Shown one piece after another: positions 47,390 through 55,865 of a stretch of DNA of 64,000 nt (its first letter is position 1; each line of letters opens with the position of its first letter). The notes under the pieces are model-generated. The model saw only the letters and a program-made list of their open reading frames with translations. It did not search any database and was not told the DNA's origin. The position numbers and the translations under genes were made by a program. The stretch comes from Candidatus Sumerlaeota bacterium (GTDB taxonomy: Bacteria; Sumerlaeota; Sumerlaeia; JAFGJS01), in the NCBI GenBank assembly GCA_016928995.1, contig JAFGJS010000151.1:1-64000 (forward strand). The letters run 5' to 3'.

Positions 47390-48292
47390 TTAATATCTTG
47401 CGCGGCGGAGCAGGTATTCGATCAGCAGGTTGCGGATCGGTTCATGCGTGCCGCAAGCCAGCCAGTCGATACCCCGCTCCTCGCAACTGCGCTTCAGTCC
47501 CTCGCGCCAATCCGCCACGATCCTGTTGTACGATTCACGCAGCTGCGGGGCGTGCACGCGCAACTTCTCGCCCGACTCCAAATCCTCGAACTCGTATTGC
47601 CCCGTTGTGGGCAGCTCGATCTCCCAGGGGTCGAGCACGTGCAACACCAGCACTTCGTGGCCCATGTACCTCAGGTCGGACAGCCCGTGCAGGATTTCCG
47701 CTTCCTTGTCGAACAGATCGCTGATCAGCACAATGATTCCGCGCCGCTTGCACGTCTCACGCACGTCCTCCAGCGCGGCGCCGATATCGCCCTGGCCCGC
47801 AGATTGAACGCCTTGCAACAACGCTAGAATCTCGTGGAACTGGCCAGGCCTAACACGAGGAGGAACAATATCCTGCACAGTGTTTCCGAGCATGTACGCG
47901 CCCGTGGCGTCGCGGCCCAGCAGCGCCAGAAACGCCAGCGCCGCGGCCGCGCGCGCGCCGTAACGCCACTTCTGCGACCGGCCATGCGCCGTGAACATCG
48001 AGCCTGTCGTGTCCAGCAGCAGATACAAGTTCAGATTCGTATCCGACTTGAACTGCTTGATGTAAAGCCGCTCCGTGCGCGCCCATAGATTCCAATTCAC
48101 ATAGCGCAGATCGTCGCCACGCTGATACTCCCGGTGCGAATCGAATTCCACGCTGAAGCCCAAATACGGACTGCGATGCAAACCGTGCAGCGTCCCTTCC
48201 ACGATCCCATGCGCAGCCAACTCCAGATCCTCCATATCCATGAAGAGATCGGGATCGTCAATCTGCAGTTGCTTGCGGGCCGCGACAGGCAT
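47390..48292 (-). CDS. DUF58-family protein
   Basis: A 300-residue cytoplasmic protein. The DUF58 signature is SHREYQRGDDLRYVNWNLWAR near residue 52, and a vWA-like fold with LYLLLDTTGSMFTA follows near 90. Members accompany MoxR ATPases in all bacterial phyla; the function is poorly known. The start overlaps the moxR stop in TGATG, so translation is coupled. The operon is then interrupted by the palindrome before the BatA-like gene. Confidence 0.92.
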   Translation of the reverse strand: MPVAARKQLQIDDPDLFMDMEDLELAAHGIVEGTLHGLHRSPYLGFSVEFDSHREYQRGDDLRYVNWNLWARTERLYIKQFKSDTNLNLYLLLDTTGSMFTAHGRSQKWRYGARAAAALAFLALLGRDATGAYMLGNTVQDIVPPRVRPGQFHEILALLQGVQSAGQGDIGAALEDVRETCKRRGIIVLISDLFDKEAEILHGLSDLRYMGHEVLVLHVLDPWEIELPTTGQYEFEDLESGEKLRVHAPQLRESYNRIVADWREGLKRSCEERGIDWLACGTHEPIRNLLIEYLLRRARY

Positions 48293-49323
48293 CAGGCTTC
48301 CTCTTTCACGCTTTCCAGAATTTCATCCACGATCTGATCCGCATCCACATTGTCCGCGCGGCTGCGGAAGTTAAGCACCAGACGGTGCCGCAGGATCGGC
48401 TTGGCCAGCGCCTTGACGTCGGCGAAATCGACATGATAGCGACCGTTGACCAGCGCCCGCGCCTTGCCGCCGAGGATCAGATTCTGCGATGCTCGCGGAC
48501 TCGCGCCATATTGCACGTACTTCCCCACCGACTCCAGACGATTGCCGTTCACGCCCGGTCGCGTAGCGCCGGTGAGCCGCACGGCGTAGGAGACCACGTC
48601 ATCCGAAACCGGCACGCCGCGCACGATGGTCTGCAACTGCACAACCTCGTCCGCGCGCATTATCTTATGCACGTCCGGCTCGAAGTTGCTCGTCGTTCCC
48701 TTCACGATGTCCACCTCATCCTGCGGCGAGGTGTAATGCACCTTGATGCAGAACATGAAGCGGTCGAGCTGCGCCTCGGGCAGCACATACGTGCCTTCGA
48801 GTTCGATCGGGTTTTGCGTCGCCAGCACCATGAACGGCGGATTGAGCTGGTACGTCTCGCGGCCGGCCGAGACTTGCCGCTCCTGCATCGCCTGCAGCAA
48901 GGCGGCCTGCGTCTTGGGTGGAGTGCGGTTCACCTCGTCCGCCAGCACCAGGTTGGCGAAAATCGGCCCCGGCAAAAATTTATGATGACGCCGCCCGGTG
49001 TCCGGGTCTTCCTCGATCACATCGGTTCCCGTGATGTCCGAGGGCATTAGGTCCGGCGTGAACTGGATGCGCTGAAACTCCAGGTCCATCGCCCGCGACA
49101 TGGTGCTGGCCATCAGGGTCTTGCCCAGCCCCGGCAGACCGAGCAGCAGGCAATGCCCCCGGCACAGCAGACTGATCATCATCAGCTCCAGCGGCTCGCG
49201 CTGGCCGTACACCGCCTTGCTGATTTCGTTCATCAATTTGTCATGCGCCTCGACCAGCCGCTCGACCAATTTCAGATCGTTCGTTGTCGCTTGCTCCAAT
49301 GTGGCGTCCGTTCTCTCAGTCAT
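48292..49323 (-). CDS. moxR: MoxR-family AAA+ ATPase
   Basis: A 343-residue AAA+ chaperone-like ATPase. Walker A is LGLPGLGKTLMA near residue 58, and Walker B with the following helix is LVLADEVNRTPPKTQAALL near 117. Sensor ATQNPIELEGTY is typical. MoxR proteins are thought to help assembly or metal loading of vWA partners, and four such genes follow here. The frame is open to 49344, but the ATG at 49323 has AAAGGA five bases upstream. Confidence 0.94.
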   Translation of the reverse strand: MTERTDATLEQATTNDLKLVERLVEAHDKLMNEISKAVYGQREPLELMMISLLCRGHCLLLGLPGLGKTLMASTMSRAMDLEFQRIQFTPDLMPSDITGTDVIEEDPDTGRRHHKFLPGPIFANLVLADEVNRTPPKTQAALLQAMQERQVSAGRETYQLNPPFMVLATQNPIELEGTYVLPEAQLDRFMFCIKVHYTSPQDEVDIVKGTTSNFEPDVHKIMRADEVVQLQTIVRGVPVSDDVVSYAVRLTGATRPGVNGNRLESVGKYVQYGASPRASQNLILGGKARALVNGRYHVDFADVKALAKPILRHRLVLNFRSRADNVDADQIVDEILESVKEEA

Positions 49324-49333
49324 TGCCGTCCTT

Positions 49334-49765
49334 TCATATTGCACAATTTACTCTATGCCTTTTTTTTATCAGGAGATATGGGGATGCTGGAGATGAATCA
49401 AGTTCGACTCTTCTGAAATCCGCCCGCATTTTGGCGAAATTGACCAGCAATCCCACTTCTTTTTTTGCCGCTTTCAAGTATGATCTCAACTGCGCATAAT
49501 GCGCTTTATGAAATTCTTCTACCGTCTTTAATTCAACTATCACCGTATCCTCTACCAATAAATCCAACCGATGTTTTCCCACTAAGCGACCTTCATACAT
49601 CACTGGATATTCTTTTTCCGCCTCAAAATAAATTTTACGTTGGCTCAGTTCGATGGTTAGCGCATTGCGATATATGCTTTCCAAAAATCCAGGGCCTAAG
49701 CGCGAATGCACTCGAATCACTGCGTCAATAATCGCCTCCGTCAGTTCAGCATGCTGATATGCCAT
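49334..49765 (-). CDS. GxxExxY protein
   Basis: A 143-residue member of the GxxExxY family. The name motif is in GPGFLESIY near residue 24, followed by a PD-(D/E)XK-like part with HRLDLLVEDTVIVELK. The biochemical role is unknown. The last 20 residues do not look like the family and are encoded across an inverted repeat, so the original stop may have been lost. It lies between a C13-like gene and moxR. Confidence 0.82.
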   Translation of the reverse strand: MAYQHAELTEAIIDAVIRVHSRLGPGFLESIYRNALTIELSQRKIYFEAEKEYPVMYEGRLVGKHRLDLLVEDTVIVELKTVEEFHKAHYAQLRSYLKAAKKEVGLLVNFAKMRADFRRVELDSSPASPYLLIKKRHRVNCAI

Positions 49766-49799
49766 TTATCCCCCAAATCCCCTTCATCCCCATATCTCC
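49372..49799. repeat. 15-base inverted repeat around the GxxExxY gene
   Basis: GGAGATATGGGGATG (49372-49386) and its exact reverse complement CATCCCCATATCTCC (49785-49799) bracket a 428-base unit that holds nearly all of the GxxExxY gene. This may mark the ends of an inserted unit. No target-site duplication was evident by eye. Confidence 0.6.
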
Positions 49800-49818
49800 A
49801 TATACATCGAGCGTTGAT

Positions 49819-50751
49819 TCAGTCGACGTCCGGGTATATCGGGACTTCGTCCGTGGTTTGGATCACCTCGGCCACGGGGCGGCGTTTGAGCGCCATCAAT
49901 CGCGCGCCGCGCGCATCGCGATGCGACGGCCGCGAAGTCGCCTTGCCATCGCCATTGCCGTCCAGCAGGCAATGCTCCGTTTGGAAGAGATTCCCCTCAG
50001 TGTAAATCTCCTCCACTCGCCGCTTGCACTCCAGAAAGATCTCATCCGCGCTGAGCAGTTTGTCGCCATCCAGATCGCTGGACGGAGTCTCCAGCACCAC
50101 GGCCAGCACTCGCGCGAACTCGGTTTCGTTCGCCTTTTCCTCTTCGTTGCTGGCAGTGATGAATATACGGCCCTCAGCGGCGAGTTCCTCGATCATCTTG
50201 CCGCTCAAGGTCATGGTCAAGATCACCGCCAATCCTCCTGCCGGCTTCACTTCAGCCAGCATCTCGGCTAGATCCTTCTCGGAGATGTCCGGTCCCGGCA
50301 GATTATACATCACCCGGCCGCGCGACTGATTGCAATGGCCGAGGAAGATCGCCCAGACCGGCGCCCCGTCGTGCGAGAGTTCCGCCATTCGCGCGGTTTC
50401 CTCGCGCAAGCCGTCCGCGTCGCAAGCGCCCCAGCCTTCGCGCTGCCCCTGATCGTAGCGCACAGTGATGTCCTGCGCCTCGATCTCATAGTACGCGGTC
50501 AGCGCCTTGACATAATCCTCCAGCAGCCCGCGATAAAACGCCTCGCGCTCCTCGTCGCCCGGCGCTCCCATGAAAATCCAGACACGCGGCGCGGCATTGA
50601 GTTGCGAATTTTCTATCGATTGTGTCGTGGGCGCATCCGGAGTCATGGACGGTTCCAGCGGAGTCGCCCACGCTGATCCGCCCCAAATGACTACTGCGCC
50701 AAACATCACCGTCAGCAAAAATCGTATCAAGCCGCTGCTCCCATTCGCCAT
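49819..50751 (-). CDS. Exported caspase/C13-like protein with EF-hand-like motif
   Basis: A 310-residue protein with a signal peptide (about 1-29). The body resembles the caspase-fold C13 family: FLGHCNQ near 139 gives the His, and NLPGPDISEKDLAEML follows. The usual Cys site reads LTMTLSGKM near 180, so the catalytic Cys seems absent and the protein may be a non-enzymatic relative. SSDLDGDKLLSADE near 228 and LLDGNGDGKA near 269 are calcium-loop-like. Similar proteins occur near moxR clusters in other lineages. The family call is moderate. Confidence 0.6.
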   Translation of the reverse strand: MANGSSGLIRFLLTVMFGAVVIWGGSAWATPLEPSMTPDAPTTQSIENSQLNAAPRVWIFMGAPGDEEREAFYRGLLEDYVKALTAYYEIEAQDITVRYDQGQREGWGACDADGLREETARMAELSHDGAPVWAIFLGHCNQSRGRVMYNLPGPDISEKDLAEMLAEVKPAGGLAVILTMTLSGKMIEELAAEGRIFITASNEEEKANETEFARVLAVVLETPSSDLDGDKLLSADEIFLECKRRVEEIYTEGNLFQTEHCLLDGNGDGKATSRPSHRDARGARLMALKRRPVAEVIQTTDEVPIYPDVD

Positions 50752-51037
50752 AGTCGGTTGAGTCCTTGCGCTTTTATCCGGCTTACAATTGATATCATTC
50801 TTTTGGGATCTGAGACTAACTCCGATTCATTCATACGACCAGTCCGCTTCAGCGAAAGTTTGAAGCCAACGAAAGATGATACGAAAAATTTCGCAGTTCG
50901 ATAGATCGCTGGAATCGAAGACTTTGATAATAAACTGAAAACGAACGGGATCGCCGTCTGTGAAATGTTAAAAAATAGCATTCGAACCGGCGATGATTCA
51001 AGCAGGTTTTAGCATCATCGACACCGCGAGACAGCCG

Positions 51038-53224
51038 TCAGGACTTCAATCCCCGGGCGGCAATCTTCCGTTCCCAGCGCGCCGAACCATGACGTGCGGC
51101 GTCCACCACGCTCTGCGGCGCATGCGCCCAAGGCACGCGCAAGACGCTGTCCTGATACACGTTGCTGTTCGCCACATAGATGCTCGTGGCGTCGCTTCCC
51201 GCGCTCAACCGCTTGAGCGGAATCGGATCGGGCAGTTCGTCCGCCACTTCGACATGATCCGGAAAAAAGCGGATCGTTCGGCGAAACCGGCCATCCGCGC
51301 GGCGTTTGCCGGTGATCAGAATCTTCTGGATCGTGGAGCGCAGCAAATTCGGAAAAAATCGCCCGGCGGTTATGTTGAGCAACCGAAACACGACCATGCG
51401 CAGGGGGCTGTTGAGTTTTTGCTGGCGATAACTGAATTCGCCGTCGCAACTGAAAGCCGGCGCGGCGTTGGGATCATGATTCGACGCGGGCGAGACTTCC
51501 AAATTCCGAGCCTTCACTTCGTGAAGTTCATCCATCAAGTGCGAAACAATCACTTTTCCGTTGTCCAACTCGCCGATCAGTCCGGTGTCGCTCGCGAGGC
51601 ATTGAAAACTTTCCGGCGACAACTCTGTACTTTCTTCCGGCGTAGAACCGTCGGGATAAACGCGCGGCATCCATTCCCGGATCTGCGCCTCCAAGGCCAC
51701 GACCAATTTGACTGGAACGCCAGTCTGGCGCTCCAATTCCATGCGCAGTTGCGCATTCAACGGATCGGCCACCGCCGTCAGGAGTTCGCCTTCTTCCATC
51801 ATGCAAATCGGCAGACAGCAATAATGCTCCGCGAGATCCGCAGGCAAGCGCTCCGCCACGCCGGGATCGAGTTCGTCGTCGAATTCATTCAGGTCAGCGA
51901 ACATCAGATCACGATTTTCGCACAGCAGGCGAACCATCTCCTCGCCGCTGACTTCGATGGCGTCCGATTCCTTGAAAATTTCCGCCTGACGCGCTTCCTT
52001 CTCGTATTGATCGTAGAGCGTCTTCGCGTCGAAACGGTTCGTATACGACGCCGCGTCGATCTTTCCGGGCGAGCGTCCGAACACCTTGATTACGCCGCCC
52101 TTGTTCAGGTTCGCCACGGCGTAATACGCGTCCGTCTTGCAGACCGCCAGCCCCGCGTCGGGATGCCATTTGAGGAAATTCTCGCGCGTGTTGATCGGCG
52201 GAAAACGCTGCTCGCCGTTCGCAGGCTGGGACGGCTCATAATAATCATCCCACGCCTGAAGCCAGTTATACACGCAATGGCATAGCATCCGGTCGTCGTC
52301 GTTGTGATAGCGCTTGTCCGCCGCCAACGAGCGTAGAAACTGATCCGCGATCTGCCCGGCTTTTTCCGAATGCCGCGCAATCAGCTCGAAGCCGTGCGGA
52401 TAAAAATGATACGTGTTGCGGCTGCCGTACTCGCCGCCATAGGAGCCGTCCGGATGCATGAAATGCCAGGCGAAATCGACCGCCCGTTTCAGCGGATCGA
52501 GCAACTCATCGTATGGCTCGCCTTGCGCCTCGCTCTTCCGGTGCAGTTTGGCCAGAAAGTCGATCGTGCAGGTATGGTATCCCGGATCCGCGCCTTCGTA
52601 TTCCTGGAACCAGCCCTCTTCCGGATGCTGCCAGGAGAGCGTCAACGCCGCCCGGTCCTCAGCGCACTGCCGGTATTTCTCATCGCCCGTGATGAGATAG
52701 ATATTATACGCAGCCAAAGCCACAAAGGCCTGATGATTGGAGAGTTGTCCGGTTTCCTGATAACGGATGAACAGCTCGCCGCGCCGCTGGAAAAACTCCG
52801 CCAACTCCGGATCGTCCAGTTGCAGCAGTTGATACGCTTCGGTGATCGCGTACGTGGAGAACGCCAGCGCCCCAAGCGCTTGCTCCCACGGGAAATAATC
52901 GTCGCACGAACCATCCTTGTGCGAGCCGCGCATGGCAAAATGCATCCCTGCGACGGCCAGTTCCCGCATCCGCTCCCATTGGCAATACTTGTTACCCGGA
53001 TAGTTGCGCACAAATAGCTGCGCGAAAGGCAGCACGAATTCCTGGCTCATGCCGCAAGGAAAATCGAGCGTGCGGTAATGCCAGTATTCCCGGTCAAAGC
53101 AACCGTAAGACGGGCTGTATGGATTTTTATCGCAAAGCTGCGTCAAATGCGGAACATAATCCAGCGCCAGCGCCGCATACCGGTCGCGCGGCTGCAAAGC
53201 GGCAAAGTGTCGAAGGTGCGTCAT
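51038..53224 (-). CDS. Alpha/alpha-toroid protein with inserted GspE-N/MshEN-like domain
   Basis: A 728-residue protein. Residues 1-345 form repeated helix pairs with Trp/Tyr/His-rich loops, like polysaccharide lyases or glycoside hydrolases of the toroid type. Residues 355-392 and 544-670 look like beta-sandwich parts. Between them, residues 421-522 match a type II secretion ATPase N-terminal (MshEN) domain: VSGEEMVRLLCENRDLMFAD, then VAERLPADLAEHYCCLPI, then LLTAVADPLNAQ. The RLG motif needed for strong c-di-GMP binding is not seen. No signal peptide is visible. The enzyme activity is unknown. Confidence 0.7.
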   Translation of the reverse strand: MTHLRHFAALQPRDRYAALALDYVPHLTQLCDKNPYSPSYGCFDREYWHYRTLDFPCGMSQEFVLPFAQLFVRNYPGNKYCQWERMRELAVAGMHFAMRGSHKDGSCDDYFPWEQALGALAFSTYAITEAYQLLQLDDPELAEFFQRRGELFIRYQETGQLSNHQAFVALAAYNIYLITGDEKYRQCAEDRAALTLSWQHPEEGWFQEYEGADPGYHTCTIDFLAKLHRKSEAQGEPYDELLDPLKRAVDFAWHFMHPDGSYGGEYGSRNTYHFYPHGFELIARHSEKAGQIADQFLRSLAADKRYHNDDDRMLCHCVYNWLQAWDDYYEPSQPANGEQRFPPINTRENFLKWHPDAGLAVCKTDAYYAVANLNKGGVIKVFGRSPGKIDAASYTNRFDAKTLYDQYEKEARQAEIFKESDAIEVSGEEMVRLLCENRDLMFADLNEFDDELDPGVAERLPADLAEHYCCLPICMMEEGELLTAVADPLNAQLRMELERQTGVPVKLVVALEAQIREWMPRVYPDGSTPEESTELSPESFQCLASDTGLIGELDNGKVIVSHLMDELHEVKARNLEVSPASNHDPNAAPAFSCDGEFSYRQQKLNSPLRMVVFRLLNITAGRFFPNLLRSTIQKILITGKRRADGRFRRTIRFFPDHVEVADELPDPIPLKRLSAGSDATSIYVANSNVYQDSVLRVPWAHAPQSVVDAARHGSARWERKIAARGLKS

Positions 53225-53246
53225 CGTGATCCCACTTACAGGCGTA

Positions 53247-53660
53247 TCAATTAGCTAGAAAAGAATATAATCTCGCACGTAATTTATCACATTTTTTTAT
53301 CTCGCATTCCCAGACGACTAACACACTCCACCCTATCTTCTTTAGCGCCTTTCTGTTTGCTTTGTCACGTTCAACGTTCCGCATGAGTTTCGGTTTCCAG
53401 TATTCCTGATTGGATTTTGGCATTCTCGAATCCAAGCATGTTTTCAAATGATGCTGATGCCAAAAACATCCATGCACAAAAATCACTTTTTTCTTTCCAG
53501 CAAAAACAAGATCAGGCTTGCCAGGTAAATTTTTGCGATGAAGCCGGTACCGGAATCCCATGCTAAAAATCAAACGGCGCACAACCATCTCCGGCTTTGT
53601 ATCCTTAGATCGGATTTGCCGCATATTCTCACTACGTCTTTTCGGACTGATTTTGTCCAT
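53247..53660 (-). CDS. vsr: Very short patch repair endonuclease
   Basis: A 137-residue nuclease that nicks beside T:G mismatches left by deamination of 5-methylcytosine. RSENMRQIRSKDTKPE at residue 10, GKPDLVFAGKKKVIFVHGC near 47 and FWHQH are the family core, with the catalytic Asp present. It overlaps the HNH gene by 29 bases and is the third gene of the cytosine methylation operon, where it protects against the methylase's mutagenic effect. Confidence 0.93.
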   Translation of the reverse strand: MDKISPKRRSENMRQIRSKDTKPEMVVRRLIFSMGFRYRLHRKNLPGKPDLVFAGKKKVIFVHGCFWHQHHLKTCLDSRMPKSNQEYWKPKLMRNVERDKANRKALKKIGWSVLVVWECEIKKCDKLRARLYSFLAN

Positions 53661-54243
53661 GATTCATAAATTGGCAAGTTTGTTGCGGAAACTTTTGAAC
53701 GAGCCATTTGAGCACCTGGACTTGATCGGCTCCTTTGGCCCGGCGCACTTGCGCCAATAATTTCAACGCAGAAGGCCGTTCTAATGTTAAGTTCGAGGCT
53801 CCTTCATTACACACTGAACAAATCGCACGCAGATTAGACGGATCATCGGTTCCGCCCTGTGATTTATCCACGATATGACCAATATGCAGCCGCGTTTTAC
53901 GCGTTCTGTCATACGGATGAGGTTCGCCTGCAACAGCGCCGCACATCTGGCAGGTGAAGCCGTTGCGATCCAAAACAAACGCGCGTGTCTCCTTTGATAT
54001 AGCTCGTGCAAATGCGGGTTGTGGCTTGGGATCAAGAAGCAAATACTGACCCGGTTTTAAATCACTCCGGTCATTGTTTGTGAGAATCTGGTAACCTTCT
54101 TCGTTCCTCAACTCTCGTATCCGTCTGGCCCATTCCACTCTGCCACCGCTGACTTCATGCAGTTCATCAGAGTTCATCACTCTGCCAATGTTACTCAAAA
54201 AGTGCTCACGAAGCTTTGTACGAGCGCTTTTATTCTTAGCCAT
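53632..54243 (-). CDS. HNH endonuclease (probable restriction enzyme)
   Basis: A 203-residue protein. The C-terminal half is an HNH nuclease with CQMCGA near residue 113, the core HIGHIVDKSQGGTDDPSNL near 132, and CSVCNEG closing the zinc site. The N-terminal half may bind DNA. It lies between a cytosine methyltransferase and vsr, so it is probably the cognate restriction enzyme. The frame is open to 54294, but the ATG at 54243 has AGAGGA seven bases upstream. Composition is AT-rich compared with the surroundings. Confidence 0.85.
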   Translation of the reverse strand: MAKNKSARTKLREHFLSNIGRVMNSDELHEVSGGRVEWARRIRELRNEEGYQILTNNDRSDLKPGQYLLLDPKPQPAFARAISKETRAFVLDRNGFTCQMCGAVAGEPHPYDRTRKTRLHIGHIVDKSQGGTDDPSNLRAICSVCNEGASNLTLERPSALKLLAQVRRAKGADQVQVLKWLVQKFPQQTCQFMNHGQNQSEKT

Positions 54244-54254
54244 CAATCTATCCT

Positions 54255-55226
54255 CTAACCAGCGATGGAAATAATCTTTGGATGAGCCAGACATTCCTTG
54301 ATCGCGTGAGCGGCAGCATACGCCACAGGTGGAGGAAATGCATTACCCACCTGCCGGTATGCTGGCGTTTTCTTTCCTGCAAATATCCATTGGTCCGGAA
54401 AACCTTGGATTCTCGCCACCATTCGCACGGTTAAACGGGGCATGCCTTTGAAATTCTTGTCGGGAGGAAGATCAGCGATCCCCATGCCATCCACGCCTAA
54501 CGAAGCCCAAGCTCTTTTTGCGCGCGTCGGTCCCAAATCGGGTCCGCCATGTTTTTTTGAACCGCCCACAATCGTGGGCGCAATATCATCCGCTTGTTTC
54601 CGCCATTGATCGGCCATTTTCCAATTTCGCGCTGCCATCAAGTCATATAACAACTCTCCAACACATAAAGGATTCTGGTTTGCGATGGATGGCCATGAAA
54701 AATATTCAGATATATCTTTTCTAATTGCAACGACAACAACTCGTGGCCGCAATTGAGATACTCCAAAATCTGAAGCGTTGAGCAACCGCCAATCCGTACG
54801 ATAACCCAACTTCTCTAACTGCCGCTTGAGATTGGCACGATAATCCTCAAAAACAGCATCCAAAAAGCCACGAACATTTTCCAGCATCACCGCGCGCGGT
54901 CTGCATTCATCCACTAACCGAAGCGCTTCGGGAAATAAATCACGATCATCCGCTCGCCCAAGTTGTTTACCGGCCACGGAAAATGGAGGACATGGCACTC
55001 CCCCCGCTAGCAAATCGATCCCACGATAACGCTCCGCGCTGAATTGACGGATATCATCCTCAATCACATGCCACTTCGGCCGGTTATAGCGCAATGTGTC
55101 GCAACATGGCTTTTCAATCTCAACAAGCGCCTCTGGCTGGAATCCCGCTTGTTCCAGTCCTAAAGCTTGCCCCCCGGCTCCTGCGCAAATCTCAATGCAC
55201 GAGAGATCTAACATCACAATGCTCAT
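54255..55226 (-). CDS. DNA cytosine-5 methyltransferase
   Basis: A 323-residue methylase that adds a methyl group to C5 of cytosine. Motif I is EICAGAGGQALGL at residue 12, motif IV with the catalytic Cys is GGVPCPPFS near 75, motif VI is LENVRGF near 114, motif VIII QLRPRVVVV near 157, and motif X is QVGNAFPPPVA near 294. The target-recognition part is about 185-255. The sequence specificity is unknown. It leads the methylase-HNH-vsr operon and is AT-rich, fitting horizontal gain. Confidence 0.94.
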   Translation of the reverse strand: MSIVMLDLSCIEICAGAGGQALGLEQAGFQPEALVEIEKPCCDTLRYNRPKWHVIEDDIRQFSAERYRGIDLLAGGVPCPPFSVAGKQLGRADDRDLFPEALRLVDECRPRAVMLENVRGFLDAVFEDYRANLKRQLEKLGYRTDWRLLNASDFGVSQLRPRVVVVAIRKDISEYFSWPSIANQNPLCVGELLYDLMAARNWKMADQWRKQADDIAPTIVGGSKKHGGPDLGPTRAKRAWASLGVDGMGIADLPPDKNFKGMPRLTVRMVARIQGFPDQWIFAGKKTPAYRQVGNAFPPPVAYAAAHAIKECLAHPKIISIAG

Positions 55227-55394
55227 TGTCCTATAAAATTATTAAAGTAAGAATGAAGCAACTGTTTACTTTTTTCAATCATTTTATCACAGTACTGACC
55301 TCCGCTGTTGGAATGACAATACCTTTTACTGATTTTTTTTAAGATTGGCGTCGTGTAAGCCGATGAATGGAATAGATCCGGCTCGATTTTCTAA

Positions 55395-55424
55395 TTGATT
55401 TTTACGGACGGCCTCGACTAGGCT
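55395..55424 (+). promoter_or_regulatory. Candidate promoter of the STAS-RsbW pair
   Basis: TTGATT and TAGGCT are separated by 18 bases, about 45 bases before the STAS gene. The motif match is partial. Confidence 0.35.
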
Positions 55425-55467
55425 ATTCCCATAGAGGAGTCTGGATTCAATCCCAAGAGGATTTGTC

Positions 55468-55857
55468 ATGCGGAGGGAGATGTCAGTGAAACCGTTTGAA
55501 ATGACCATTGAGGAGTTGAATGAAAAGCAGAGTTTCCTGAGCTGCCAGGTAAAAGGATATCTGGACGCTCATACGGTGATTCAGTTCGAGGAGAGCCTGA
55601 ATCAAGCGGTGGATCAATCGCAAGTCAAGCAACTGGTCGTGGACCTGGGAGACCTGTACTATATCTCCAGCGCAGGCATCGGCGCACTGATGGGCTTGAC
55701 GCAAAAACTACGCCGTCAAAACGGCGAACTGATTCTGTTGCGTCCCAGCGAGAAGGTGTTCAACATCTTTGAAATGCTGGGTTTTACGCATATTTTCCGA
55801 ATCGTCCAGACGCAGGACGAGGCGATGGACGCGTTAAACGAATCCACGGTTGAGTGA
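55468..55857 (+). CDS. STAS-domain anti-sigma factor antagonist
   Basis: A 129-residue single STAS domain of the SpoIIAA/RsbV type. The conserved phospho-acceptor region is LGDLYYISSAGIGALMGL near residue 62, with Ser present. When unphosphorylated it should bind the anti-sigma kinase next door and free its target. Start choice is open: ATG at 55468 has AGAGG seven bases upstream, while GTG at 55486 has GGAGG nine bases upstream. It is followed at once by the RsbW-like gene. Confidence 0.9.
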   Translation: MRREMSVKPFEMTIEELNEKQSFLSCQVKGYLDAHTVIQFEESLNQAVDQSQVKQLVVDLGDLYYISSAGIGALMGLTQKLRRQNGELILLRPSEKVFNIFEMLGFTHIFRIVQTQDEAMDALNESTVE

Positions 55858-55865
55858 GAGAGCTT

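Noticed and set aside
50727-50981. 84-codon minus-strand frame upstream of the C13-like gene
   Set aside because: Overlaps the start of that gene in another frame, and no convincing start signal was seen.
50993-52285. 430-codon plus-strand frame opposite the toroid gene
   Set aside because: Antisense to a well-supported gene, with no family features.
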